Assembly (NCBI GenBank): GCA_018105865.1
Contig: CM030832.1
Coordinates: 20,883,936-20,947,935, forward strand
Source of the DNA: Metaphire vulgaris
Taxonomy: Eukaryota > Annelida > Clitellata > Crassiclitellata > Megascolecidae
Length of the DNA: 64,000 nucleotides
Direction: 5' to 3'
This document shows positions 11,531-23,035 of the stretch, piece after piece. A model generated the notes under the pieces. That model was not told the DNA's origin. It saw nothing but the letters and a program-made list of their open reading frames with translations, and searched no databases. The position numbers and the translations under genes are program-made. Within the stretch, counting starts at the first letter, position 1. Every line of letters begins with the position of its first letter.

Positions 11531-12413
11531 GATAAGGATAATAAAAAGTAATTAAGAAATAATTGCATTGTACATTGCAATGCTAGTGCTCAAATAGTGG
11601 CATTCAGTTTTTTGACACTTTACATCTTGGGGTGCAATTGCACCCCGTTGACCCTCTGGCTACGCCCATGGACGCGACAAACTTCTAAACCAGAGGGGAA
11701 ATGTGAAACGGTATAACCGTTTCGGCCAGACACCGGCCTTCTACTTACATCGGGACAATACGCGCAGACCCGCCCGGGTGACAGACTGCAGTAACAGGCC
11801 TCGCGGCCGCAGAGCGTCTGCGAGCGTCAGTATGAAAACACCCCCACTTCTGGAACCAGAGGCTTTTTTGAAAGGATCTGCAGGCTTTTTGGGTTCCTAT
11901 CGCCTGTATACTAAGGTAGATGGTTGCACGGTGTGATCAGATGGTTCAGAGGTAGCTAGGCTTGTAGGTCCCGGGTCCGGTCCGTCATAGTCCAGTCCGG
12001 TCAAATCTGTGGGGCTATCTGTGTAAGATTTATGCTGGTTGGTTTACATCGTTTTACAATATACGTACTTTATAATCCATTTTGTTCGCGTTAAGTTCTT
12101 GCCGTTCCGGCGTACTTCAAAGTAAGCCTTCTATCGATAGACGAAGCCTTTCTTACTCGCTCGGGGCAGGGGCTCGGGCATCCTGGGTTCGCCATCAGCG
12201 GATATCTTTTCACACCAACCAGCAAAAAGAGAGTGTTAAAATGTATCTAATAATGTTTTAGTTGCTGTAGTAGAGACTGAAAGCAATTAACAAAGCAATT
12301 CTCTTCGTCACCAATGGCATATGAGCACAATTGCAAATCACCAAAAAACTACACACAATTTAAATATATGCTTCTAAATTATTGTGTGCTCCTGATCAAA
12401 CTTAGTGTGAAAT
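11531..12413. other. no recognisable gene
   Basis: Near 11625 there is a small palindrome, GGGGTGCAATTGCACCCC. At 11945-11990, TGGTTCAGAGGTAGC followed by a GGTCCGGTCC-like box faintly resembles Pol III A and B boxes, but no tRNA fold could be drawn. Confidence 0.45.
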
Positions 12414-13032
12414 CTAGGAAGTTACTTTCCTCATTTTCCTTATGATAAATAGCTTCTTGTTGGTGAGTTGGCGATTCATTAGGCGCAATCGAATTAAGGT
12501 TAGTGTGCGCACAAAACAGCGGATAGCAGCAGCTGGCGTGTGTAAGTACTTTTTAATAAGTATAGAGATGAGTCGCTTCGTGACGCCGCTATGTCTCTGT
12601 AGTTCATGGCCGTGAAATTGTCTGGTCATTTTCCATCAAGAGGACAGCATTAAACCAATCGACTGATGGTTCCCGAAGACCGCCGCGACTTATGTTTTAC
12701 AACCATCTGTTATTGCTGCTCTTGTGAACCGGAATCGATTGTGTTGATGCCATTAAGATGCCAAGAGTTTTATATTGTTTTTTATGAATTTACAAGCAAC
12801 CCAGCCAACGATATACTAGAGTGCATCTTTTGTTTTTTCCGTCCACTGAAACCGGCTCTGAATTGGAATTTGCAATATTTTCAACCAGTTGATCTTCTTT
12901 TCAGTGTCACTTAGAATCGCAAGAACGTCTTCAGCTGAAAGTTTGGTCAGTGTTTCATCGTCATCGCCGGTCTGCAATCCACTGATGACTTCAGAGTTCG
13001 GGAAATGTGATAATGATATATATAATGCGACT

Positions 13033-13205
13033 TCCTTGAAAGGAAGACATAAAGAGATTAGAGGCATTAATCAGCAAACGTTCTGGCGAAGAATAGAAAA
13101 AATTAGCTGGACGGAAAAAATAACAAACGAAGAAGTCTTGGAGAGGGTAGAAGAGAAGAAAAGCCTAATAATATAATATATATATAATATATATATGATA
13201 TAATA
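13033..13205 (+). mobile_element. RTE LINE 3' fragment with TATA-rich tail
   Basis: Nearly identical to 11391-11520 in reverse complement (FWRRIEKISWTEKITNEEVL). The exception is a short replaced patch (ATCAGCAAACG for GAAATGTGG). It ends in (ATATAT)n at 13170-13205. It interrupts the P-like transposase relic. Confidence 0.85.
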
Positions 13206-13225
13206 ATCGATGATAAGGTCTACAG

Positions 13226-13581
13226 CAGCGGTTCTTTGCCACGGGGGTCGAATGACGATTTGCCAGGGGTCGCCCGAGACCATCAGAAATATGAATGATG
13301 TTGTCTCTTTTATTGTTATTGTACAAAATTTTCTCAATGGTAGTTACGACGTACTAGTTTTTTACTATAGTAATTTAGTCATAGTCTCTATGTCTATCCT
13401 CATTCGAGGATAGACATAGAGACGATTAAATAATAACGTTTTCGAACACTTTGATTTTCGCAGCATTATTATTTTTAGCAGTTTACATTGTGAACTAAAA
13501 TAATTTAACCGTTGGGGGTTCGCCACATCATGGGGAATTGAATTAAAAGGGTCGCGGCACTATAAAGGTTGAGAACAGCTG
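13226..13581. mobile_element. hAT MITE, 356 bp (family with 50560-50919)
   Basis: An exact 8 bp target duplication GTCTACAG lies at 13218-13225 and 13582-13589. Ends are CAGCGGTTCTTT and CAGCTGTTCTCAACC (reverse complement). The interior shares GGGGTCGC...GACCAT, TTGTACAAAATTT and TCGCCACATCATGGGGAATT with the element at 50560. A perfect hairpin (GTCTCTATGTCTATCCTC arms, 13384-13423) lies inside. The flanking P-like frame can be followed across it. Confidence 0.95.
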
Positions 13582-14909
13582 GTCTACAGTCACAAATTCA
13601 CCCTTTTCTAAACCTGTATCAATGTCCCTTTTAACGTTAGACATCCAGTTCTACATAATTCCGATAAATAAGTAGAAGTCGAAAGCGTTGTTAAACTGAC
13701 GTTGGAGTTGTATTGATCGTAGTGACAACCCAAGCCGCGAATTTTAGAGAAAAAGTTCTCTAGACAATCTTGGTTAAGTCTAGCCGTTAATATGCAATTA
13801 ACATCGTAATCACGGCGCAGTTGATAGTACAGTCCTTTAAGGGCGACAATATTCTCGCACGAGGCCCTTTGAAACGGAAAAAGAGATTGCTTCCCAACGA
13901 CCGTGTCTAAAATCGGATTATTCTCGTTTAAATTCAGTCCGTACGCAGTAGTGTTGGCAAACTTACCTTTCTTGTGCCGCGTGTTCAGCAAAGAAAATGC
14001 ATAACTCACAAGTGTGAAGAAATCAGCCATTTCTGTTTTTGTGAGGAATGATGTACTTGATTGCATCGCCAGGCGGACATTTTGGCGCTGCATTCCGACG
14101 ACATTCAGGTGAGCAGACTGCAGTCGGCAGGCCACTTTTAACTTCCTCAATGTCAATGTCCGTTACAATTTGAAAACCACTGTCAACGAAGTGGTTGCGT
14201 ACAAGCTTAAGTACGTGAGGAATGTCAGCGAAACGCCAAATGAGGAGCCACTGGGTTGGAAAATGAGAGATTGCTCTCAGATACGCCCATATTCTTCAGT
14301 AGCCCTCGATTGACACCGGCCATGTCGCATAAAAGGCCACTACTGGATAGCCATATGATAGCCAATTTGGTCAACACTGGTGGTGACGTTTTTGATTCGA
14401 TCAGCAGTAAGAGTAAGGTTCTTGCTTTCAGTGTTGGGGAGGATTTAAAATCAAATGATTTAAAATCACGATTTTCAATCATAAGACGCGATTTTTTATT
14501 TTTATTTTAAATCACATGAAAATACGTGATTTTTATATTGACTTCAAATCATAATTTTTTGATTTTATGATTTTGTATGCCTAAAAATCATTTAAAAAAT
14601 CATTTCGCGATTTTTTATTTTTATTAAAACAGCTCTGGTTATGTTTTTTTTGACTTCAAATCAAATTTTTATTTTTGATTTTGTATGCCTAAAAATCATT
14701 TTAAAAATCATTTCTGTCTAGCTAATTATCTAATCAGTGGTTCTCACACAGGGCAGTAAATTTACTTTTAACCATGTCATTTAAACCATTTGTTATATTA
14801 TATTATATTATAATCTAGTCTTACTTTCAGAAGTCGTCTAGTCCTATCATACTCTAGTCCCATCATACTCTGTTGTTGAAGCACCTCTACAGTTACCACA
14901 TCATCATAA

Positions 14910-15045
14910 AGCTGTTCATCAGATTCAATACTGGTATTCCACCTTCGCCGCAATCGCCAGCTGTTGAGCGCCTGTTTAGCATAGCAGCCCTAATTGAAAT
15001 GCCAAGAAGGAACAGACTATGTGATGTAATGTTCGATCAAATGTA
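14910..15045 (+). pseudogene. hAT transposase C-terminal dimerisation remnant
   Basis: The plus frame reads PAVERLFSIAALIEMPRRNR followed by LCDVMFDQM. It matches the hATC dimerisation domain pattern (S-A-P-V-E-R-L-F-S-x-A ... P-R-R-N-R-L). The catalytic DDE region is missing. Confidence 0.8.
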
Positions 15046-15286
15046 ATGTTTGATCAAACTGAATCAAGGCGCCTACTGAATTTCAAAATTTTATATTAAC
15101 CGCTGTCCGCTACATACCACTATTAATTAAGAAACAGCCTTGGTGCTGCATTACTGACTGGCTATGCGTATTCCATTCCCATCAAACTATTTTATAAGGA
15201 TTTGCACCTTATACAGTCATTATATTGACTGTATAAGGTGCCATTGTGTATTTGATTAGAACAACTTGTTGTTATTACCCCTAGAG

Positions 15287-16218
15287 CAGGGGTGCACAAC
15301 CTTTTAAGGACGAAGGGCCACATTTTTCGGTTCCAAGACTCTGCGGGCCACATGCTCTTTTTCCAATGAAGAAGTGGTACGTTGACAGTAACCGTTAATA
15401 GCAATATTTAATATGGTTAGTTATGGATAAAATTTAATTCAACAGGACTAATGGAATTAATAGAATTTCTGATGACTACAATCAATGCAGTAGGAACGAA
15501 TGAAATTGAAATGATTCGTAAATTAAATGTAGAATTACAGGTTAAGATCTTGTTAATCAAAAAATACTATGACCATGTTAAATTATTAATTCATAAAATT
15601 AAAAAACCAAATGTCAATCGCCTTTTTATAGCCAATGGAGTTGTTGAGACTGAACGTCTTCAACAATCATAGGCCTATTCATATTTTGTGGCAGTTCACT
15701 TGTTGCAACTTTCAAAACCGAGCACTCAACCTGACCTTAGAACATTTTTGTTCAACTTCATTACAGAAAAATGTTTGTTCACACAAGTAAGTGCTTCCAA
15801 ATAGTCGCGACGGTTTTAAAGTGGCCCGAAGGCTTTCTTGCTTTCATATTAGTGCTGCAGAAGAAGTCATTCGTTCCAAGGGTCTAAGTCGCCATCAATT
15901 CAAGTTATTTATAGAAGAGACGGGTGCCTCTTGCCATGACATACCATATTCACAGATGTGAGAGAGCAGAGGACGAATTTTAGAATTCTTTGTTGAACTG
16001 ATAGCAGAAATTCGTGAATTTCTTAACAGCAATGGCATAATAATAAATAATAATAACTAGGTTTAAAGTGTAGCGCTAATATGAAAGCAAGAAAACCTTC
16101 GGGGCCACTTTAAAGCCTTTGGGGCCACTTTCCATTGAAATCCTGGAAACGTCCGCGGGCCACAAAAAATCGCCGGCGGGCCACCAGTGGCCCGCGGGCC
16201 ACGGGTTGTGCACCCCTG
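15287..16218. mobile_element. hAT element, 932 bp, nested in the hAT at 14429-16424
   Basis: An exact 8 bp target duplication CCCTAGAG lies at 15279-15286 and 16219-16226. Perfect ends are CAGGGGTGCACAACC and its complement. Subterminal GGGCCAC motifs resemble Charlie-like hATs. Inside, a further inverted pair of about 41 bp (15815-15856 and 16073-16113; core TTTCTTGCTTTCATATTAG) suggests an internal rearrangement or another element. A 73-codon plus frame (15451-15672) has no recognised domain. Confidence 0.93.
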
Positions 16219-16439
16219 CCCTAGAGAATGGAGTGAGTCGTTAACCGACTAAAAGTTAGCGTCGAAGTAATGATTTTGTGATTTGAAATCACCTGTGATG
16301 TGATTTTGATTTGAAATCATTTTTTAAATAAAAAAGTTGATGCTTCTGATTTTTATCTTAAAACCATTATTTTGCTGGCGATTTTTATTTTAAATCCTTT
16401 TATGCTTGATTTTACCCAACACTGCATTTGGTCACGTCA

Positions 16440-17205
<766 letters not shown>

Positions 17206-17404
17206 ATTGGAAGAAGAAGCCAATATGTTTTTAAGGAAAAATGACTAGGGGACCGGTAAAAAACTTTTAAAATTCTGGATGAAAACTAATTTTGGCACTT
17301 CCCGATTTTAGTTTAATATTTAATTGATTTATTGAAATTTGTTCATTTTAACTCAACTGATGACATACATACATTTACCGTTAGTAACAATTCAGAATAC
17401 TGAG

Positions 17405-17586
17405 TGTCAGGATTATATTAGCGCCATAACAATGTGTATTTATAGCGCTATAACAATTCGTAGCTTCCGGCGGGAACGGACATTGCGAACACAGTTTGAT
17501 TAAGACATTCATTTGTATCTTTAATAAAAGTAACTTTCTTATAGTCATCCGAGTTCATTTAGTAACTTAAAAGAAAGAACATAACA
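17405..17586 (+). repeat. 5' LTR
   Basis: Begins TGTCAGGATTATATTAGCGC and ends AACATAACA. It shares CGTAGCTTCCGGCGGGA and TTTAATAAAAGTAACTTTC with the 3' LTR. AATAAA near 17520 is a plausible polyadenylation signal. Confidence 0.93.
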
Positions 17587-17605
17587 TGGCGTCGTGAACA
17601 GGATA
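17587..17605 (+). promoter_or_regulatory. primer-binding site (tRNA-Ser-like)
   Basis: TGGCGTCGTGAACAGGAT follows the 5' LTR directly. It partly matches the complement of an animal tRNA-Ser 3' end, as used by mag-lineage elements. The match is imperfect. Confidence 0.5.
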
Positions 17606-17674
17606 CACAGACTACGTACAGGTTGTATAACTTTGCGTATTTTTAACGACCTTGACAGTCATTGCATTGCAACA

Positions 17675-18505
17675 ATGGCGATGGCTTCTGAATATCTGCG
17701 ACAACCGTCATGCTTGTCCACGGACAGTACCAATCTAGAGACTGCTTGGAGACTGTGGCGACAAAAGTTTTACAACTATTTTTAAGCATCGGGCGTGTCT
17801 GAAAAACCGGATCGAATTAAACTTGCATTATTTTTACATCTCATCGGAGATGAGGCGTTGGCTGTGTACAACACATTTACCTTTTCTGATGACGAGAAGG
17901 ATAAGTTAGCTCCTGCTATACAGAAATTCGATGAATACTGCCTGCCAAGAAAAAACGAGGTGTACGAGCGGCATAAATTCTGAGAATGCACTCAAGCTCA
18001 GGGTGAGTCGATTGATACACTTGTGACTACGTACAAAGGCGAAATCATGTCACTTCGGTGACCAGGAAGAGAGCCTAATCCGCGACCGGATCGTTATTGG
18101 ATGTCCAGATAGTCGCCTTCAAGAACGTTTGTGCCGCGCAGCAGAGAGCACAAAAGGACAAGTTCGCCTCATTAAAGGCGAGGCAGTGGATGCGGTCACT
18201 CCGTTTGCATACAACTACAACAACCCTAAACCTGCTCACGCTTCCCTTCGTGCATCACTGGAGGGACAAAGGTGCAGCAACTGTGGAGGTCTGGAAGAAC
18301 ACACAAGCCTCGCAACTGTCCAACATATGGCAAATTCTGCCACAACTGCAATAAGCTTAATCACTTTCTAAATGCTGTCGTTCAGTGAAATCAAACATTC
18401 AACACGTGCGGTCAACAGTAAGAACTGGCACTCAATCAACTTCAAATATAGCTGAGGTGGGAGAGACGGCTGACTTCTATGTGGGCACTGTGCAGAAACA
18501 ACAAA
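17675..18505 (+). pseudogene. Gag relic of the mag-like element
   Basis: Starts at MAMASEYLRQPSCLSTDS. After one in-frame stop it continues as LFLHLIGDEALAVYNTFTFS and IQKFDEYCLPRKNEVYERHK, the capsid-like region of mag/Gypsy Gags, then frameshifts. A degraded cysteine knuckle may lie near 18270-18350. The frame is cut at the CCGG at 18506 by Ginger copy B and resumes in phase at 19759. Confidence 0.8.
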
Positions 18506-18509
18506 CCGG

Positions 18510-19682
18510 TCTAGCATATTATAATGACTCCCATATAATAATAACTCCCACCTCATTATTATATATATATAATAAAGACTCCCCCTCATTATTATATATA
18601 TATATAATAACTCTCTATATTATAATAACTCCCCAGAAGAAGTAGGCCTAAAAATTGAAAAAAATAACCCCAATTTATAAAAATGTCTCTAAAATGGTTA
18701 TATGAAATTATAGACCCATTTCCAATCTCACAGTTTCCCTAAAATTCCTGAAATGGCAATGCTTACCAGAATGTTAAACTACTTAGATGCATTTAATATG
18801 CTATCCACTGATCAATATGGTTTCAGCCCTATTTCTCCACTTAAATGCTAATAACGAATTTAATTGATACCAAAACAACAAATTTTGAATCCCACAAGCA
18901 CACTATTGGAACAATCCTCGATATAAAAAAGCTTTTGGTGTTCTAGACCATGGTATCTCAGCTGGCTTCTGAAAAACTAAGGGAGCTATTATAATATAGA
19001 GAGAGTTATTATTATATATAATAATGATTGAGGGAGTCATTATTATATATATAATAATGAGTGGGGAGTTATTATTATATGGGAGTCATTATAATATACT
19101 ATACCACTACCGGTCGTGATAACTTTGGTGCGCGCTCTCATCCTGACACGCGTGGATTACTGTAACAGTCTGCTCTTCGGACTCCCGGACAGCCTACTGA
19201 ACCGCCTTCAATCAGTTCTTAACGTTTCCGCGCGGCTTATATTCGGAGCCAGGTGGAACGAACACGTCACACCGCTGTTACGAGACCACCTTCACTGGCT
19301 CCGGATACCTGAACGGATAGCATTCAAACGATGTTGGTTGACGTTCAGAGCTTTACACGACCCATGCTGTCCGGAGTATCTATCGACACTTGTGCACCGA
19401 CCCTCTCCAGCTGACAGACGCTCGCAGCTACGATCATGTCGCCGAGTCCAGCTTGTTGTCCCTCCCCCGTCTAAGACAGCCAAATTCGGGGATAGATCTG
19501 TCTCGAGGGGGAACCCTAGACTCTGGAACTCCCTCTCCGAGGAAATAACTAGCGAAACCACTCCCGACAAATTTGCAATGAAACTCAAGACGCATCTTTT
19601 TAGCATCTCATATCAGAGGCTTCTGTAAAGCGCTCTTGACTATGGCCTTAGCCAGGCACAGAGCGCTATACAAATTGACATT

Positions 19683-19752
<70 letters not shown>

Positions 19753-19754
19753 TA
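18510..19754. mobile_element. Ginger1-like non-autonomous transposon, copy B
   Basis: CCGG lies at 18506-18509 and 19755-19758. The left end is TCTAGCATATTATAATGACT. The right end (GGGAGTCATTATAATATACT, near 19081) is interrupted a few bases before its terminus by a LINE (19106-19750). Without the LINE it is about 600 bp. Removing it with one CCGG restores an open gag frame, which proves the 4 bp duplication. The core (18655-18975) carries the captured RT relic (MAMLTRMLNYLDAFNMLSTD). Confidence 0.88.
19106..19750 (+). pseudogene. CR1/L2-like LINE, 5'-truncated 3' end with (TAA)n tail
   Basis: One open frame to 19628 carries ALILTRVDYCNSLLFGLPDS, RLQSVLNVSARLIFGARWNE, HLHWLRIPERIAFKRCW and FGDRSVSRGNPRLWNSLSEE, the post-RT C-terminus. 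The 3' UTR has the box GCGCTATACAAATTGAC shared with LINEs at 26035, 33470, 43200 and 52695, then (TAA)n. TATACC at 19100-19105 and 19751-19756 is a 6 bp target duplication in the end of Ginger copy B. The unbroken frame suggests a fairly young insertion. Confidence 0.92.
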
Positions 19755-19758
19755 CCGG

Positions 19759-21936
19759 GAACCTCTCTGACTCGTGTTGGTGGGAGGTTATACGCATTAA
19801 TGACACACCCATTAATTGCAAGCTCGACTCTGGTGCTGGTTAACGTTATGTCTTTTGAAACATATAAGACTCTACACCACAGACCTCCGCTAGAAAACAC
19901 GACAATCAAGCTCAAAGGATATGCCACTTAGGCCATAGAAACGCTTTGAAAAATTAAAACGCAAGTAGACAGTAAACACGCTTCTATAACTACTGACTTT
20001 TATATGGCAGAGGATAGCGCAACTACTCTACTTAGACTACCAACCTGCCAGTCGTTGAATCTTATGAAACGTGTGTGTGAAGTTTCAAATAGAAATCCCA
20101 TGCCAGATAGTCTGCTTTGTGAATGTGCTGATGTCTTCTCTGGATTAGGAGACATTCCAGGAGAGCATCATATCAGGATTGACGACTCCATAAGTCCTGT
20201 GGTACACGCACCTAGACGAGTTCCAATAGCCCTTGAGGCAAAGCTTAAGCAAACCCTCCAGCAAATGGAGAGACAGGGTGTTATCATTAAACGAGATGAT
20301 CCAACCGATTGGTTCAATAGTCTTCTGGTTGTCGAGAAAAGAGACGGTTCGCTTCGTTTATGTCTTGATCCGCGTGACCTTAATCGAGCCATCAAAAGAG
20401 AGCATTATCGCATACCTACCTGTGACGACGTATTCTCCAAGTTGAGTGGCAAGACTGTCTTCACCATCATTGATATGAAAAGTAGGTTCTGTCAAATAAA
20501 ACTAGATTTTACAGTAGTCGCCTATGTACATTCAACACACCATTTGGACGGTATTCAATGAAGCGACTCCCATTCGGAATTTCATCAGCCCCTCAAGTCT
20601 TTCAAAAGAAAAGTAATAAAATTTGTGGAAATTTAGAGGGTGTCCATGTTGTATTTGATGACCTGATAATTGCAGGAAAAGATGTTACTGAACATGATGC
20701 TATTCTAAATAAAATGCTGACACGTGCACGAAAATGTGGTGTTAGGTTTAACAGTGATAAAATTCAGCTAAGAATTCCTGAAGTAACGTATCTAGGTCAT
20801 GTTTTGTCAACACAAGGAATTCGTCCGGATGAAAGGAAGGTTCGTGCCATTACGGAAATGCAGACACCTCAGGACAAAAAAGACCTGCAACGTTTGCTTG
20901 GAACGGTGACGTATCTCTCAAAACTTGTTCAAAATTTGTCTAATTGTACTGAGAAATTGCGCCAACTCCTGAAGACAGGGGTCGGGTGGCACTGGAGAGA
21001 AGAACACAATTTGGCCGTAGAGCATAACAGTTAATCAGCAATGCAACAACTCTTAAATATGTTGATAGCACAAAAGCATGTGTAATACAGACTGATGCTT
21101 CTTCGTCGGGTTTAGGCTCGTGCTTAATGCAAGAGGGTCAACCTATGCGTCCAGGTCGCTAACAACCACCGTACGCAACTTTCAGATTACTACTTCCAGT
21201 CCAAGATATCCATAATCTAATGGATTGGCGGGAAAGTCCGTTCAGACGGTAAAGCGCCTCCTTCTTAAGGCAGAACATGACCATTCGGATCCATCCATAG
21301 CTTTACTGCAATACCGGAATGCGCCTATTGCCGGTCTGACTGGAGTCCTGCTCAACTACTTTATGGGTCGTGTCCTCAAATCTAAACTTCAAGTGCATCC
21401 AGCTCAACTTAACCAGCAGTCTACAAAGATACGGCAAACTTCGACGCTCAAAACCCCTTCCATTGCTCAAAGATGGAGAAGCGGTAAGAGTAAAGCATGA
21501 TAATGAGTGGAAGCGAGCAGTAGTCCTGGAGAAGTACCACTCGCCTCGATCGTTCATAATCCAAACTGAGGAAGGATCAAAGTTAAGAAGAAACAGAAGA
21601 GATTTGATGGATTGGAAATTAAAACAAAACATAAACAACAAAACAACAAATGAAACCCCAAGAAGACCAAGTACCTATAATGCTGATTCAGATTTATCCG
21701 AATCCATTTCTGATTCAACTATTACCCAGTTACAGCCAAGTTCGACTGTTCTGATGCAGCCAATCCAACACTTGAAAGTTGCTGTCCAAGAAGAGAACCT
21801 GAACCCAGCTCATACAGTTAAACCTCTTATGGTTACTCGTTCAGGTAGACCAGTACAACCCAAGTTAAATTTCAGGATTATGTTACATGACTCTTTTCTT
21901 TGTAAGGGAGATGTCAGGATTATAATAGCGCTATAA
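19759..21936 (+). pseudogene. Pol relic of the mag-like element (PR, RT, RNase H stub, IN end)
   Basis: Protease: NCKLDSGAG near 19815-19842, followed by a frameshift. RT: 20004-20561 (LLVVEKRDGSLRLCLDPRDL, TVFTIIDMKSRFCQIKLD), frameshift, then 20558-21034 (LPFGISSAPQVFQKK, VFDDLIIAGKD as the Y/F-x-DD box, YLGHVLSTQGIRPDE). RNase H stub DASSSGLGSCLMQEGQP lies near 21090, then an abrupt join near 21150. Integrase resumes only at its end (AGKSVQTVKRLLLKAEHDHS) with a C-terminal DNA-binding-like tail (AVRVKHDNEWKRAVVLEKYH). Catalytic integrase residues are deleted. Confidence 0.88.
21904..21911 (+). promoter_or_regulatory. polypurine tract
   Basis: AAGGGAGA immediately precedes the 3' LTR, the expected plus-strand priming site. 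Confidence 0.7.
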
Positions 21937-22098
21937 CAATGCAATGTGTATTTCTAGCGCTATAACAATTCGTAGCTTCCGGCGGGAGCGGACATTGCGA
22001 ACACAGTTTGATTAAGACATTAATTTGTATCTTTAATAAAAGTAACTTTCTTATAGTCATCCGAGTTCATTTAGTCACTTAAGACAAAGAACATAACA
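21912..22098 (+). repeat. 3' LTR
   Basis: Begins TGTCAGGATTATAATAGCGC and ends AACATAACA. It has several differences and a small insertion relative to the 5' LTR. Confidence 0.93.
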
Positions 22099-22184
22099 CT
22101 AAACTCCAGTGAAGTAGCGAGGGGCTGAGGGGAGAACCGCTTTTACCCTCTTTTTTCTGTTATGGTTAGATTTTCCAATCCATC

Positions 22185-22753
22185 CTTTCTAATTAGATGT
22201 CCGAAAAATTCCAACTGTCGCTTTCTTATGGTTGTTAGCAATTTTCTTTTGACACCAATGGCTTTTAATTAATACTTCATCATTGGTTATTTGTTTCTGT
22301 TCATGAAATTTTTTTGCATACGTCTGAGAAACCAAATCTCTGCAGCTTCCAGTTTCCTTTCTGTTGATTTTGTCAATGTCAATGTTTCTGACCCACACAT
22401 CAGAACTGCCCAAACATAGCTTTGAAGAATTCTGAACCGTGTTATTGCTGTTGTAATGTGTTTATTTGTGAGGATCTGTTTAAGTTAAGTGAGGGCTGTC
22501 TTTGCAATTCCTATTCTGGTTTCAACGTCCTTTTCACTTCTTCCATCGCTTATGAAAATGCTTCCTAGATATTTTAACATTGTTACCTGCTTTATTTCTA
22601 TTCCACTATATTGTAGCCAGCACCTAGAAATTTTTATCTTTTTTATTATTACCACACGGTACGTCTATTGTATTTCTTCGTAGTTCTTTCTTTTCACTCT
22701 CTTCTGCCACTCTGTCTATTAACCTTTGTAGTTTTCTTTCTGTCTCTGCCCAT
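22185..22753 (-). pseudogene. RTE-like LINE reverse transcriptase fragment
   Basis: On the minus strand from 22753: LQRLIDRVAEESEKKELRR (the post-catalytic region of RTE RTs), a degraded middle, then VWVRNIDIDKINRKETGSCR and QKQITNDEVLIKSHWCQKK, matching the ...LEAAE...TNEEVL... block. Many stops. The left LTR of the next element abuts its upstream edge. Confidence 0.7.
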
Positions 22754-22933
22754 TGTGGTGGTCTCGGACTGACAAACATTGAGACCACGCCCACCGTCCA
22801 ATAAGGAATATTATAGTGACACTATAGTTATATGTTACCACTGATTACTATTGCTTATTCAGTTCTGATTTAGCCATTGTCAAGGTGACAATCTAATATA
22901 CATTCTAATATAATACACATGTTTATCTTTACA
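22754..22933 (+). repeat. 5' LTR
   Basis: Begins TGTGGTGGTCTCGGACTGAC and ends ATCTTTACA. It shares GAGACCACGCCCACCGTCCA with the 3' LTR. Confidence 0.93.
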
Positions 22934-22962
22934 TGGTGTCAGAAGTGGGATATGAACCCATG
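22934..22962 (+). promoter_or_regulatory. primer-binding site complementary to tRNA-Leu
   Basis: TGGTGTCAGAAGTGGGATAT and the following GAACCCATGCC match the complement of the 3' end and T-arm of an animal tRNA-Leu, starting at the first base after the LTR. Confidence 0.85.
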
Positions 22963-23035
22963 CCCACTTGCGCTATAGAACCGTCGTCACCGTCTGTCGT
23001 CACTTTGCCGAAAAACCGAACATTGTCTCAAGCTG

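Larger units (their letters stand above)
12414..14470 (-). pseudogene. P-element-like (THAP9-related) transposase pseudogene
   Basis: Reading on the minus strand from 14470: LTKLAIIWLSSSGLLCDMAG, then 14156-13608 with AHLNVVGMQRQNVRLAMQSS and the family signature LTARLNQDCLENFFSKIRGL. After an interruption (13033-13581) come DETLTKLSAEDVLAILSDTE, WTEKTKDAL-stop-YIVGWVACKF and a basic end (TLIRLRLMNRQL). The RLNQDxLENFF motif and the closing YIxGxVA block are typical of P-element/THAP9 transposases. Two insertions, a hAT MITE (13226-13581) and an RTE fragment (13033-13205), split it, and it has stops and frameshifts. The THAP DNA-binding domain is not visible. Confidence 0.8.
14429..16424 (+). 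mobile_element. decayed hAT transposon with nested hAT
   Basis: Termini CAGTGTTGGGGAGGATTTAA and, in reverse complement, CAGTGTTGGGTAAAATCAAG. Both are followed by ATTTTAAATCA-rich subterminal repeats (14440-14715, 16265-16410). A transposase remnant lies at 14910-15045. No matching 8 bp target duplication was found (CTTGCTTT left, CATTTGGT right), so an edge may be altered. A later hAT (15287-16218) sits inside. A 16 bp hairpin (GCACCTTATACAGTCA arms) is at 15204-15241. Confidence 0.75.
17405..22098 (+). mobile_element. decayed Ty3/Gypsy (mag-like) LTR retrotransposon
   Basis: Two LTRs of 182 and 187 bp bound the internal sequence. A primer site abuts the left LTR and a purine run (AAGGGAGA) abuts the right. 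Internal order is gag, protease DSGA, RT, a stub of RNase H, end of integrase, C-terminal tail: Ty3/Gypsy order. Ginger copy B splits gag from protease. A deletion near 21140 removes most of RNase H and the integrase core. No flanking target duplication was found. The LTRs differ at several positions, so it is old. Confidence 0.9.

Noticed and set aside
11940..11995. Possible tRNA-derived SINE head (A- and B-box-like words)
   Set aside because: Boxes are loose matches, with no fold, tail or target duplication.
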